Shown here one piece after another: positions 52,472 through 61,245 of a stretch of DNA of 64,000 nucleotides. The notes under the pieces were generated by a model. That model saw nothing but the letters and a program-made list of their open reading frames with translations, did no database searches and was not told the DNA's origin. The translations under genes and the position numbers were made by a program. This DNA comes from Pedobacter chitinilyticus (GTDB taxonomy: Bacteria > Bacteroidota > Bacteroidia > Sphingobacteriales > Sphingobacteriaceae): assembly GCF_003313385.1 (NCBI RefSeq), contig NZ_QMHN01000002.1:1-64000 (forward strand), read 5' to 3'. The number at the start of each line of letters is the position of its first letter. Within the stretch, counting starts at the first letter, position 1.

Positions 52472-55288
52472 ATGAAACTTAAGTATTTACTTGTCATGCT
52501 TTTCGTAGGTCTATACTCATATTCCTACGCTCAAAAACGAACGGTAACCGGTGTTATCAAAGATCAGCAAGGTACGCTTCCAGGCGTTTCAATCACCCTA
52601 AAAAACGGTAAAATAGGCACCTCAACTAATATTTTTGGAGAATTCAGGTTGTCAAATTTGCCCACAGGGGATCAAACATTGGTCATCACCTCCATCGGTT
52701 ATGTTACCCAAGAAAAAATGGTGACCATTAATGACAGCGCTGCAGTAAAATTAGATGCCATCGTGCTGATCTCCAATCAAAGAACGCTAAATCAGGTAGT
52801 AGTCAATGGAATAGGCTCTAACCGCGCATCAGAAGCCAGGGCGCTCAATATGCAAAAGACTTCTCCACGCATCGTAAACGTGATTGCCGCCGATGGAATT
52901 GGAAAACTACCTGATAGAAATGCTGGTGAGGCCGTGCAACGTATCCCTGGTGTTGTATTGGAACGCGACCAGGGTGAAGGTAGATTTGTTTCTTTACGTG
53001 GATTGCCTGCTGAGTGGAGCGCGGCTACAATTAATGGCGACCGTATTCCCACCGCCGAAGAACAAACCACTTCGCGCTCTACCGCATTTGACTTTTTCCC
53101 CTCAGAACTGATCCAGTTTGTTGAAGTATCTAAAGCCATTACGCCAGATATGGAAGGTGATGCCATGGGCGGATCCATCAACTTCATCACTAGAACATCT
53201 GTCGATAAAAAAACACTGAATTTCTCCGCTGGCGGTGGCTACAATGCTTATGCGCACGGTGGCTCCTATAGCGGAAACATCCTATATGGCGACCGCTCAA
53301 AAAATGGCAAGATCGGTTTTGTACTTAACGGCACAATCTGGAACAGAGATTGGGCAACAGATAATTTCGAACCACGTTTTTCTGGGAATAAAATTGCACG
53401 AATGGAACTTCGCGACTACTTCGGCACACGCCAAACGCTGGGTTTTAATGGCGCTGCAGATTATAAAATTGGTCAGCGATCAAAATTGTACGTACGTGGT
53501 TTGTTCGGAAAATTGAACGATGATGAAAAGCACAATAAGCTTCGCCTTAGATACGAAAACGGTCGCGCAGAAGCTCAAAGTATCCATAACATACTAAATT
53601 ACAGAATGTACGGTGGAGACTTTGGCGGTAATTTCGAACTTGGCAGAAATTCGAGCCTCGATTTTAAACTATCGCACTACAACAACGATTTTAACTACGG
53701 CGATCTCCCAAATAAGGAATTTCCTTCTTATTATCTGGTCCAATACAACCAGACCAATGTGCCTTACGTGGGCAGAGATGCAGACAATTTTACCAGATAT
53801 CAAATTGACGGTGGACCAATAAACCCAGAAAGCCCCCAAACATTGTTACCTAGCCAAAACACGGTAAACAATTCAAGCAACTATTCTTTCAACTCTGTTC
53901 AAATGGAAATCCACCACATCAATGAGACAGATAGAATTGTAGCACAAACGAATTATAAAATTAAGGTAATGTCCAACTTGGAACTCAAGTTTGGCGCCAA
54001 GTTTAGGGATAAAAAACGGACCGAACGTTATGAACTCCCAACTTGGACCTGGGACAACAAAGGAGGCACCCAACCTGCACCAGCCTATACCAGTTTGAAC
54101 CTGATTGATAAACCATACGCCAATGATTATCTAAAAAATATCGGCAGCCAATATACTGGCATCTTCCCGAAATTTATAGCTCAAAATGATTTGGACGGCT
54201 TTTTTGACAAATATCGGAATAACCTAAAAGTAGATTCTGTAGGCTCGGCTTTGTTGGCCAATGGTGCGCAAGTAGGCTCTAATTTCGACGTTTACGAAAA
54301 ACATACTGCAGCCTATGGAATGGGAACCTGGGAAGTAAGCAACAAATTTACAGTTATAGCGGGCTTGCGTGCTGAACGTACAGATTTGCGTGTAGACGGT
54401 TGGTTGTATGAAACAGTTGCGGGACAGCCCAACTACCGTGGCAAATTGACACCACAGACCAAATACAATGATTATACAACATTACTACCCATGCTACATT
54501 TAAAATATAGCCCTAACCAAAACCTGAACCTACGTCTAGCAGCTACCAAAACTTTCTCTCGCCCAGATTTCGGTTCTTTGGTTGCAGGCGGAACCTATAA
54601 GCTTCAGGATAATGTATTAACGTACGGGAACCCAGGTTTATCACCAATCAAATCATATAACCTAGATATTATGGCTGAATATTATTTCGGTGATGTTGGC
54701 GCAATCAGTGCAGGTGCTTTTTATAAAAACGTAAAAGATCCAATTTTTAGCAGTTCTCAATTGTATAGCTCTTTTAACGGTTATGATAATGTTAGAGTTT
54801 TACAAGACCAGAATGGCCAAGATGCCAATGTGGGTGGTTTTGAACTAGGCTTTAGCAAAAAACTAGATTTCCTTCCAGGAGTATTAAGCGGTATAGGTAT
54901 AAACGCAAATTACACTTTCATCCGTTCTAAAATGCAGATCACCGATCGCGGTGGTTCTGTTAGAATACCAGGGCAATCAAACGACTTGTTTAACGTAGCC
55001 TTATTTTACGAAAAAGGAGCTTTGCAAGCTAGGGTGGCGTTAAACCACAAAGGAGTTAATATTATTGCCCATGGTGCATCGGCAAAATTTGATGAATATC
55101 TTGATAAAAACACCACAATGGATGCCAATATATCCGTTAAACTATCAAAACGTCTACAGCTTTTTGGCGAAGCTAACAACCTACTGAACACCAGATTTAG
55201 ATTTTATTACGGAACACCAGAAAGGCCAACACAAGTAGAATACTACGGAATAAGAGGCCAAATGGGAATTAGAGCTAATATTTTCTAA
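52472..55288 (+). CDS. TonB-dependent outer-membrane receptor
   Basis: About 938 aa from MKLKYLLVML at 52472, which gives a signal peptide (YSYSYAQ); the ATG at 52445 adds nine residues ahead of it. Carboxypeptidase-like regulatory domain (TVTGVIKDQQGTLPGVSITL to about 105), plug (GIGKLPDRNAGEAVQRIPGVV, RGLPAEWSAATINGDRIP), 22-stranded barrel, and a terminal F (MGIRANIF). The plug type resembles receptors of the TonB-Xanth-Caul group. No SusD gene follows, so it is not a typical glycan importer; phosphonate uptake is inferred from neighbours. Followed by a terminator. Confidence 0.9.
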   Translation: MKLKYLLVMLFVGLYSYSYAQKRTVTGVIKDQQGTLPGVSITLKNGKIGTSTNIFGEFRLSNLPTGDQTLVITSIGYVTQEKMVTINDSAAVKLDAIVLISNQRTLNQVVVNGIGSNRASEARALNMQKTSPRIVNVIAADGIGKLPDRNAGEAVQRIPGVVLERDQGEGRFVSLRGLPAEWSAATINGDRIPTAEEQTTSRSTAFDFFPSELIQFVEVSKAITPDMEGDAMGGSINFITRTSVDKKTLNFSAGGGYNAYAHGGSYSGNILYGDRSKNGKIGFVLNGTIWNRDWATDNFEPRFSGNKIARMELRDYFGTRQTLGFNGAADYKIGQRSKLYVRGLFGKLNDDEKHNKLRLRYENGRAEAQSIHNILNYRMYGGDFGGNFELGRNSSLDFKLSHYNNDFNYGDLPNKEFPSYYLVQYNQTNVPYVGRDADNFTRYQIDGGPINPESPQTLLPSQNTVNNSSNYSFNSVQMEIHHINETDRIVAQTNYKIKVMSNLELKFGAKFRDKKRTERYELPTWTWDNKGGTQPAPAYTSLNLIDKPYANDYLKNIGSQYTGIFPKFIAQNDLDGFFDKYRNNLKVDSVGSALLANGAQVGSNFDVYEKHTAAYGMGTWEVSNKFTVIAGLRAERTDLRVDGWLYETVAGQPNYRGKLTPQTKYNDYTTLLPMLHLKYSPNQNLNLRLAATKTFSRPDFGSLVAGGTYKLQDNVLTYGNPGLSPIKSYNLDIMAEYYFGDVGAISAGAFYKNVKDPIFSSSQLYSSFNGYDNVRVLQDQNGQDANVGGFELGFSKKLDFLPGVLSGIGINANYTFIRSKMQITDRGGSVRIPGQSNDLFNVALFYEKGALQARVALNHKGVNIIAHGASAKFDEYLDKNTTMDANISVKLSKRLQLFGEANNLLNTRFRFYYGTPERPTQVEYYGIRGQMGIRANIF

Positions 55289-55307
55289 AGACAACCCCAT
55301 CATTTAA

Positions 55308-55341
55308 AGAAGCATCTCCCAACAGAGATGCTTCTTTTTTT
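55308..55341 (+). terminator. Intrinsic terminator after the TonB receptor
   Basis: AGAAGCATCTC pairs perfectly with GAGATGCTTCT around a 6-nt loop and is followed by seven T. Confidence 0.92.
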
Positions 55342-55384
55342 AACATAAACACCTACAAACATTAACAATTTCTTAATCCGAAAT

Positions 55385-55405
55385 TTGTTTACAAATAATA
55401 AACAT
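55385..55405. promoter_or_regulatory. Candidate operator upstream of the DUF5690 gene
   Basis: TTGTTTA (55385-55391), seven bases, TAAACAT (55399-55405), then a further TTGTTTA half-site at 55405-55411. Spacing equals the sites at 51481 and 52233. The gene starts about 70 nt downstream. Confidence 0.5.
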
Positions 55406-55473
55406 TGTTTAAAATTGTAACATTAAAAAAACTTACAAATTCAAAATATAGGAAACTGTGGTTTTGAATTTGA

Positions 55474-56820
55474 ATGGAATTACATACGAATATGCTATAT
55501 AAATTTTCTTTAGTTAAAGCTAAAATTGCGAAATGCAATAGCATTTGGATAACCTTACTTGGCGCAATTGCTGCGTTTGGCTGCTATACTTCTATGTATG
55601 CCTTTAGGAAAGCCTTTGCTGCAGCCACCTTCGCCAATTTAGATTTTTTCGGTATTGATTTTAAGATTTGTATGGTTATTGCCCAGATGATTGGCTACAC
55701 CATTAGCAAGTTTTATGGCATAAAGTATATTTCAGAATCAGACAAAAAGAATAGAGCACGCAGTATTGTAAAACTCATTTTCATTAGTTGGTTGGCTTTA
55801 TTAGCATTGGCAATAGTGCCCGCACCTTACAACCTTGCTTTTATGGTTATCAACGGCTTTCCACTCGGAATGATTTGGGGACTGGTTTGCAGCTATTTAG
55901 AAGGCAGAAAAACCACCGAATTTATGGGGGCAGTTTTGGCCACCACTCTGATATTTGCTTCTGGTTTTATCAAAACGGTTGCGAGACAATTGATGGAATA
56001 CACCCAAATTAAGGAAATATGGATGCCTTTTTGCATAGGTGCTTTGTTTTTCCTCCCACTTCTATTATTTGTTACCTTATTGGAGTTGATGCCTTCACCG
56101 ACAGAAGAAGATAAAAAATTAAGGACCAAACGTGTTCCGATGGATAGAAAAGAAAGAGCTGCCTTTTTAGCTTTTTTCTTACCAGGAATCATCGTTACGG
56201 TAATCACCTACGTTATTTTTACTGCTTTAAGAGATATCAGAGATAATTTCGAGGTAGAAATATGGCATGGACTAGGTATTACCAATAACCAAATCTTTAC
56301 GCAAATAGACACTATTATTAGTTTGGTGATCCTAGTATTGTTAAGCCTTTTAATTATTGTTAAAAGCAACCTCAAAGCATTTATGCTCATCCACGTAATG
56401 ATTATTTTAGGCTGCGTGTTGATATTATTTTCATCTGTACTTTACCATTTCCAATACATCAACCCCGTGGTATGGATGACAAGCGTAGGAATCGGCCTTT
56501 TTATGGCCTATCTACCTTATAATGCCGTTTTCTTCGAACGTTTTATTGCTACCTATCATTACAAAAGCAATATTGGCTTTTTAATCTACCTTGCTGATGC
56601 TTTTGGCTATTTGGCCAGCATCGGTATCTTAGGGTTCAAACAATTTGGCAACCCTTCAATTAGCTGGCTCACTTTTTTTACAGATGCCTTAATCTGGGGT
56701 TCTTTTATTGGCGTAGCTTGTACCATATTCTCTATTTTTTATTTTAAACGCAAAGCGAGGCTTCAAGAAAAAAGAACCAGTCTGCAAACTTCAAACAACA
56801 CAAAGCTATCTCTTATATAA
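55474..56820 (+). CDS. DUF5690 MFS-like membrane transporter
   Basis: A 448-aa protein with about twelve membrane helices and the DUF5690 opening GCYTSMYAFRKAFAAATF, which recalls OPA-type carriers (MYxxRxxF), and LAFMVINGFPLGMIWGLVCSYLEGRKTTEFMGA in the middle. The exact start is uncertain: ATG at 55474 or 55492. The FAD oxidoreductase gene follows after 6 nt, so the two are one transcript, and a second carrier for a phosphonate or its product is the likely role. Confidence 0.85.
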   Translation: MELHTNMLYKFSLVKAKIAKCNSIWITLLGAIAAFGCYTSMYAFRKAFAAATFANLDFFGIDFKICMVIAQMIGYTISKFYGIKYISESDKKNRARSIVKLIFISWLALLALAIVPAPYNLAFMVINGFPLGMIWGLVCSYLEGRKTTEFMGAVLATTLIFASGFIKTVARQLMEYTQIKEIWMPFCIGALFFLPLLLFVTLLELMPSPTEEDKKLRTKRVPMDRKERAAFLAFFLPGIIVTVITYVIFTALRDIRDNFEVEIWHGLGITNNQIFTQIDTIISLVILVLLSLLIIVKSNLKAFMLIHVMIILGCVLILFSSVLYHFQYINPVVWMTSVGIGLFMAYLPYNAVFFERFIATYHYKSNIGFLIYLADAFGYLASIGILGFKQFGNPSISWLTFFTDALIWGSFIGVACTIFSIFYFKRKARLQEKRTSLQTSNNTKLSLI

Positions 56821-56826
56821 ACCGAA

Positions 56827-57984
56827 ATGAAAAAAAATCACGATATCATTATTATTGGCGGCGGAATTCTTGGAACATTCCACGCCTATCATGCATTAAA
56901 AAAAGGTAAAACCGTACTTCAGTTAGAGAAGGACAATTACCCAGTTAGCTCGACAGTTCGAAATTTTGGTCAAGTTGTCCCTTCTGGAATGGAAGACAAA
57001 TGGTTTGAATATGGCAGAACGGCAACCAAGATTTATAAAGAAATACAGGCTGAATTTGACATTTCGGTAAGAAACAATGGCAGTCTTTACCTGGCATCAG
57101 ATGATGATGAAGCTACATTGTTGCACGAACTTAAAAAACACTACGATGGTTTGAATTATGAAGCAGAGCTGATGAGTGCTGAACAGGTGCTGGCCAAACA
57201 TCCCAACTTAAGGAAAGAGTATGTTAAGGAGGCACTTTTTTTCCCTACGGAAGTAAGTGTTGAGCCTAACTTAATGATAAGAAGACTGCAGCTATATATG
57301 TCGAAAAAATTCGACAACTATACCATTTATTACAATACACCAGTTGTGGGTTGCGATAGCGTTACTGACGGCATTACAGTTACCACTTCAAAGGGCGATG
57401 TTTTTGAAGGTTCAAAAGCTATTCTTTGCAATGGCTACGAATTTAAATTGTTATTCCCCGAATTGTTTCTCTCAAGTGGTATCGTGATTAGCAAATTGCA
57501 GATGATGCGTACGGTTCCTATGCCCCATATCAACTTAGAAGGAAATATTCTAACTGGCTTAACAACACGTAGATACGAAAGCTTTGAACACCATTGCCCT
57601 TCTTTTAAGAATATTACAACGCCTGCTCATTACCAAGAGCTTAGAGAATGGGGCATCCATATTCTTTTCAAAAAAGCCGCAGATGGTTCTTTTATCATCG
57701 GCGATAGCCATGAATATGCGCCAGTTACCAATTTTGACGATTTAGGCTTTGATCTGAAACAGTACGTTAACGAATTGATGCTGACTGAAGCACAAAGAAT
57801 TGTTGATTTTGATGTAAGGCAAATACAGCATTACTGGGCTGGTTTTTATCCGCAACATCCTACAAAGCACATTGTGACATACGATTTAGACGACCGCATT
57901 CATATTAGAACTGCCATAGGCGGAAAAGGCATGACAGCTAGTGCTGGTTATGTCCAAGAAAGTATCAATGAAATTTTAAGCTAG
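56827..57984 (+). CDS. FAD-dependent oxidoreductase of the TIGR03364 phosphonate type
   Basis: A 385-aa DAO-family flavoenzyme. It has an N-terminal dinucleotide-binding motif IIIGGGILGTFHAYHAL (GGGILG at 12-17) and the glycine/D-amino-acid oxidase core: STVRNFGQVVPSGM, IGDSHEY, then HYWAGFYPQHPTKHIV and IGGKGMTASAGY at the end, where the FAD-binding C-terminus lies. The TIGR03364 family recurs in phosphonate operons, where related FAD enzymes oxidise 2-aminoethylphosphonate or N-methylated forms. It could replace PhnW transaminase, absent here, to yield phosphonoacetaldehyde for the HAD hydrolase. Confidence 0.88.
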   Translation: MKKNHDIIIIGGGILGTFHAYHALKKGKTVLQLEKDNYPVSSTVRNFGQVVPSGMEDKWFEYGRTATKIYKEIQAEFDISVRNNGSLYLASDDDEATLLHELKKHYDGLNYEAELMSAEQVLAKHPNLRKEYVKEALFFPTEVSVEPNLMIRRLQLYMSKKFDNYTIYYNTPVVGCDSVTDGITVTTSKGDVFEGSKAILCNGYEFKLLFPELFLSSGIVISKLQMMRTVPMPHINLEGNILTGLTTRRYESFEHHCPSFKNITTPAHYQELREWGIHILFKKAADGSFIIGDSHEYAPVTNFDDLGFDLKQYVNELMLTEAQRIVDFDVRQIQHYWAGFYPQHPTKHIVTYDLDDRIHIRTAIGGKGMTASAGYVQESINEILS

Positions 57985-58114
57985 TTATAGAACAGGCTGT
58001 ATACAATATATTGCTCAAACTTAATCTGCTAATCCTCCCGTAATTGTAAAGACCATGGCAGAAATAGTTTTGAACATAGATAAAGTAATGCAAAAGCGCT
58101 ATTTAATATTAAAA

Positions 58115-58145
58115 AACCGTACTTTGACTTGTTCAAAGTACGGTT
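58115..58145 (-). terminator. Strong hairpin, terminator-like on the minus strand
   Basis: AACCGTACTTTGA (58115-58127) pairs perfectly with TCAAAGTACGGTT (58133-58145) around five bases. The six-A run at 58111-58116 makes a U tract on the minus strand; the plus strand lacks one. No minus-strand gene ends here, so it may guard against transcription from the defence island or act as a bare hairpin after the FAD gene. The rest of 57985-58339 shows nothing else. Confidence 0.6.
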
Positions 58146-58339
58146 ACACCCTAAGCATGCATACTTAGAACTGTACCGAGGATGGGAAATTCTTAGAACC
58201 ACTTCTTAAGTTTTTAGATATTTTAAATCATGATAATTCAAACCAAATCACCATTTAATTATTTAATAAAGCGAAATTCAGTTTTTTAAAATCACCAGCG
58301 TATTTGTTGCTATCTTTAGTCTTTTAAGCAAATCATCGT

Positions 58340-59092
58340 ATGAATTTATCAGAAGGCTTATTGAAAGATGGCGAGTCGAAAAATGGCACAGAAAAAAATA
58401 AAGAAGTAAAGATTTTGTCTCAGGAAGGCAATGAAACAAATAAAGAAAAGGTGGTATGGGATTTAAAGGATGTTAAAGGAAAACTTCATTTAGCCTACGA
58501 CAATAATTCGGAAATCGAAGTACTAAAAATACTAAAGGACAATACATTTCTGTTCTATGATCTTTTTACTAGAAAATATGCAGTACAGCCCATCTTTCAT
58601 GAACTGAATTTCGGCGGTAATTTTCGCTGTGATTTTGCTTGGCTAAATGATAATTCCTCTGGTCCTGAATGGGTGTTAGTAGAAATAGAAAAACCAAGTT
58701 TACGTCTTTTTAAAAAAGATGGAAAACCAACAGCGGATCTTCAGGGAGCAATTGAACAGGTCAAAACTTGGGACCAATATTTCAGTCAAAACCATGGTGA
58801 GAAAAGAAGAATATTTGGGGCAGTTGCACAATTTCGATTTATTCTCGTTGCTGGAACTGCCGAAGAATGGAAAACTGAGCATGCACAAAAATGGCGGGTA
58901 CATCATCATCAAACCTCCAATATACAGATACGTTCGATGCAGACTTTCTTCGATGCACTCGACGTTCTTGAAAAACACCCTGAAGAATTTTGGAGCTTTG
59001 AAGAAACCCCAAGAACTTTATCCCATTCTAGGCTTGAGAGTTACTGGAAAAACTACGACTACATGGCAAATTGGAGAAAGATTTTGGATTAA
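58340..59092 (+). CDS. sduA: Shedu-like (DUF4263/SduA) antiphage nuclease
   Basis: A 250-aa protein whose residues about 75-240 match the Shedu DUF4263 nuclease pattern: FRCDFAWL (D98), WVLVEIEKPSLRLF (E115-I-E117-K118), GAIEQVKTWDQYFSQN (Q140, W144), then RRIFGAVAQFRFILVAG. Usual family members read (V/I)ELK at the second motif, so the lysine is shifted or replaced by E117. The N-terminal 60 residues are charged and unrelated. SduA works alone as a single-gene defence. TATCTTTA at 58311-58318 is a plausible -7 box. First gene of the defence island. Confidence 0.75.
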   Translation: MNLSEGLLKDGESKNGTEKNKEVKILSQEGNETNKEKVVWDLKDVKGKLHLAYDNNSEIEVLKILKDNTFLFYDLFTRKYAVQPIFHELNFGGNFRCDFAWLNDNSSGPEWVLVEIEKPSLRLFKKDGKPTADLQGAIEQVKTWDQYFSQNHGEKRRIFGAVAQFRFILVAGTAEEWKTEHAQKWRVHHHQTSNIQIRSMQTFFDALDVLEKHPEEFWSFEETPRTLSHSRLESYWKNYDYMANWRKILD

Positions 59093-59147
59093 ATTTTTCT
59101 TTTTTAGCCTTTCAAAAAAGGCCTTATGCTGAGGACCGACACCCTAT

Positions 59148-59176
59148 TTTGTATCAGTTTTAAATTAGTATCTTAG
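59148..59176 (+). promoter_or_regulatory. Promoter of the patatin operon
   Basis: TTTG (59148-59151), 17 nt, TATCTTAG (59169-59176), close to the Bacteroidota TTTG...TAnnTTTG pair with one mismatch in the -7 box. Start codon is about 95 nt downstream. Confidence 0.5.
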
Positions 59177-59270
59177 CCTTAAACACTTTTACCAACTTAA
59201 CTACCAATCATATCATTGAGAGAAACCTGAACGCAACCTCTGCAAATTAACCCTTAAACCTCCTTCTTTA

Positions 59271-59621
59271 ATGCCAATAGAAACAAACTATATCCTTACA
59301 GTCGGCAATAAACTACACTTTGAGGAAAAAATTATCGTACAAGTAGGAACAATCGTGAACTTTTGGGCACACGTCCTACCCGATTACCAATACTTTGATA
59401 TAGCAGAAAGGATTGATTTCCAAGTCTACTTTCCTTTTGAAACGCCTAAAGGATTTCCAAATAAGATAAGATCCAGCCGTATTTCTGGTTTTGATCCTCG
59501 CTATTACTTTCGGATAGGACAAGGAGTTGCACGAGAAACCGGAGAATATAAATTTGGGATCAGGGCTACCGATGGTCCCAGAGAGCTGTTTGATGAAGAT
59601 CCTTTTCTAATTATAATCTAA
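59271..59621 (+). CDS. Small unknown protein coupled to the patatin gene
   Basis: A 116-aa protein, aromatic-rich and beta-rich: YILTVGNKLHFEEKIIVQVG, VNFWAHVLPDYQYFD, RIDFQVYFPFET, FDPRYYFRIGQG and a final acidic DEDPFLIII. No family recognised. The patatin gene starts 1 nt after its stop codon, so the two are translationally coupled. It may be a sensor or regulator that holds the lipase in check, a division of labour known from other phospholipase defences; that is inference. Confidence 0.65.
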   Translation: MPIETNYILTVGNKLHFEEKIIVQVGTIVNFWAHVLPDYQYFDIAERIDFQVYFPFETPKGFPNKIRSSRISGFDPRYYFRIGQGVARETGEYKFGIRATDGPRELFDEDPFLIII

Positions 59622-59622
59622 A

Positions 59623-61149
59623 ATGCCCTTTCCAATACACATTATTACTTCAGAATCTGATCTATTGAACGATATCGCAACGTCCATACTTCCGTTGAAC
59701 ACCGTGCAAAAAGAGTTTATATTCCAGATAGCCGATTTGGATCAGCAAAAGAAAGGCTTCGATTTTAAAAGAGAAGCCTACACAAACGATGAAATCCATC
59801 AATGGCTCTCCGATTACAGAAGCAAACAAGGTTATTGCCCTTTTGTAATCCTTGTCATTTCCAAACCACTATCGGGCAAACTTGCCAACCTTTTTGGCAG
59901 TAAATCGAATGATGGGCTGGCCTGGTTTACCACTGAAACATTCGAACGCGGAACAGGGCAGTTTATCTTTGATCGGATAAGATTTTGCAGGTATTACTTT
60001 ACAAGGTACGTATTGAGTTTTGTTAACCAGGATATCGCAAGTCATCAGACCAATACCTGTATGTTCGACAATAAAATATCTAAACGAGATCTGCTACTCT
60101 CTTACAGTACAGGAAAGCTCTGCGATAATTGTCGCCGTCAACTCAGTAGCTCTCCCAACTACACAGTAGCAGTTGGAGCCGCCATAGATAAACTTCTACA
60201 TGTTGTGAGTAATCAAATGCCATTGGCCTTGGTCATGAAAGGCGGAGGGGTTAAAGGGCTTGCTTTAGTAGGAGCATTGAAGGAACTAGAAAAATATTTC
60301 TCCTTCAATACTTTTGCAGGAACCTCAGCTGGAGCAATTGCCGCTGCATTGTTGGCTGCTGGCTATTCTCCTTCCGAACTTGAACATATCCTACGAGAAA
60401 AAGAATTTAGCGAATTTAAAAATGGCTTCTTTACAAGATTTTGGAACGGCATAACCAAAAATGGACTTCACTCAGGCAAACATTTCCGCGAGTGGATTGA
60501 CGAGCTAATTGTCGAAAAACTACCTAACCAGGTCTCGAATGTAAAGATGAAAGACTTACCGCACAGAGCAATCCTGTACGCTTCTTGGTCGCGAGGCGAG
60601 ACACTGAAATTTGATAGTAAAGGGACACGTAACGAAACAGATGTAGCTTTCGCAACCAGATGTTCTATGTCAATACCATTGTTCTTTACTCCCGTTGAAT
60701 TAGAGGGGAAAAAAGTATATGATGGAGGGCTTGGTAATAATTTTCCTCTTCGAAGATTTATGGCTGACAATAACCAATCCCTATTCATAGGTCTTTATCT
60801 TAAGCCGGAAAAATCCGCCGATAAAATTAAATCTGATCTGATAGATATCGTAACCGATTCGGACGAGCGAGAGATTGTCGATGCAAACTTGGACCGTATT
60901 GTCATTATCGATCCCTCCCCTATTAAAACGACGCAGTTTTCATTGACTGATTACCAAAAGGAATTTCTCCTTTCAGCTGGAAAGGTAGGAGCTCTTGAAT
61001 ACTTGTTGAAACATCATCAGGATATAAATGTAGATCTAGCATCACTGTCCAAGGAGAAGGAGAAAGTGAAACGCATGCGCAAGAATATCACAGATGCAAA
61101 CAAAAAAGATATAGATGCTCACCAAACTGAATTAGGGATATCTAAATAG
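59623..61149 (+). CDS. Patatin-like phospholipase with unusual N-terminal domain
   Basis: A 508-aa protein. Residues 200-430 are a patatin lipase: oxyanion loop GGGVKG (207-212), nucleophile elbow GTSAG (S235) and DGG (D367-G-G), so the Ser-Asp dyad is complete. Residues 1-195 are a separate domain with C146, C167 and C170 (CMFDNK ... LCDNC), possibly a zinc-knuckle, and FVILVIS/NLFGS motifs, not recognised. The C-terminal 80 residues are helical and charged. Membrane phospholipid degradation to kill infected cells is the typical role of patatins in defence systems, here inferred from the island context. Confidence 0.85.
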   Translation: MPFPIHIITSESDLLNDIATSILPLNTVQKEFIFQIADLDQQKKGFDFKREAYTNDEIHQWLSDYRSKQGYCPFVILVISKPLSGKLANLFGSKSNDGLAWFTTETFERGTGQFIFDRIRFCRYYFTRYVLSFVNQDIASHQTNTCMFDNKISKRDLLLSYSTGKLCDNCRRQLSSSPNYTVAVGAAIDKLLHVVSNQMPLALVMKGGGVKGLALVGALKELEKYFSFNTFAGTSAGAIAAALLAAGYSPSELEHILREKEFSEFKNGFFTRFWNGITKNGLHSGKHFREWIDELIVEKLPNQVSNVKMKDLPHRAILYASWSRGETLKFDSKGTRNETDVAFATRCSMSIPLFFTPVELEGKKVYDGGLGNNFPLRRFMADNNQSLFIGLYLKPEKSADKIKSDLIDIVTDSDEREIVDANLDRIVIIDPSPIKTTQFSLTDYQKEFLLSAGKVGALEYLLKHHQDINVDLASLSKEKEKVKRMRKNITDANKKDIDAHQTELGISK

Positions 61150-61245
61150 CGGAAAACCGAAGTTAGCGATAGATATAAAGACCCTTAAAACCATCGAAAT
61201 GAGCGCTTTATACCAAAAAAAGCAGCTTTTCGAATATCCACCAAT

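Noticed and set aside
59623..61149. CBASS effector CapV
   Set aside because: No CD-NTase, E1/E2 or JAB genes nearby; the N-terminal domain and coupled small gene do not match CapV layout.
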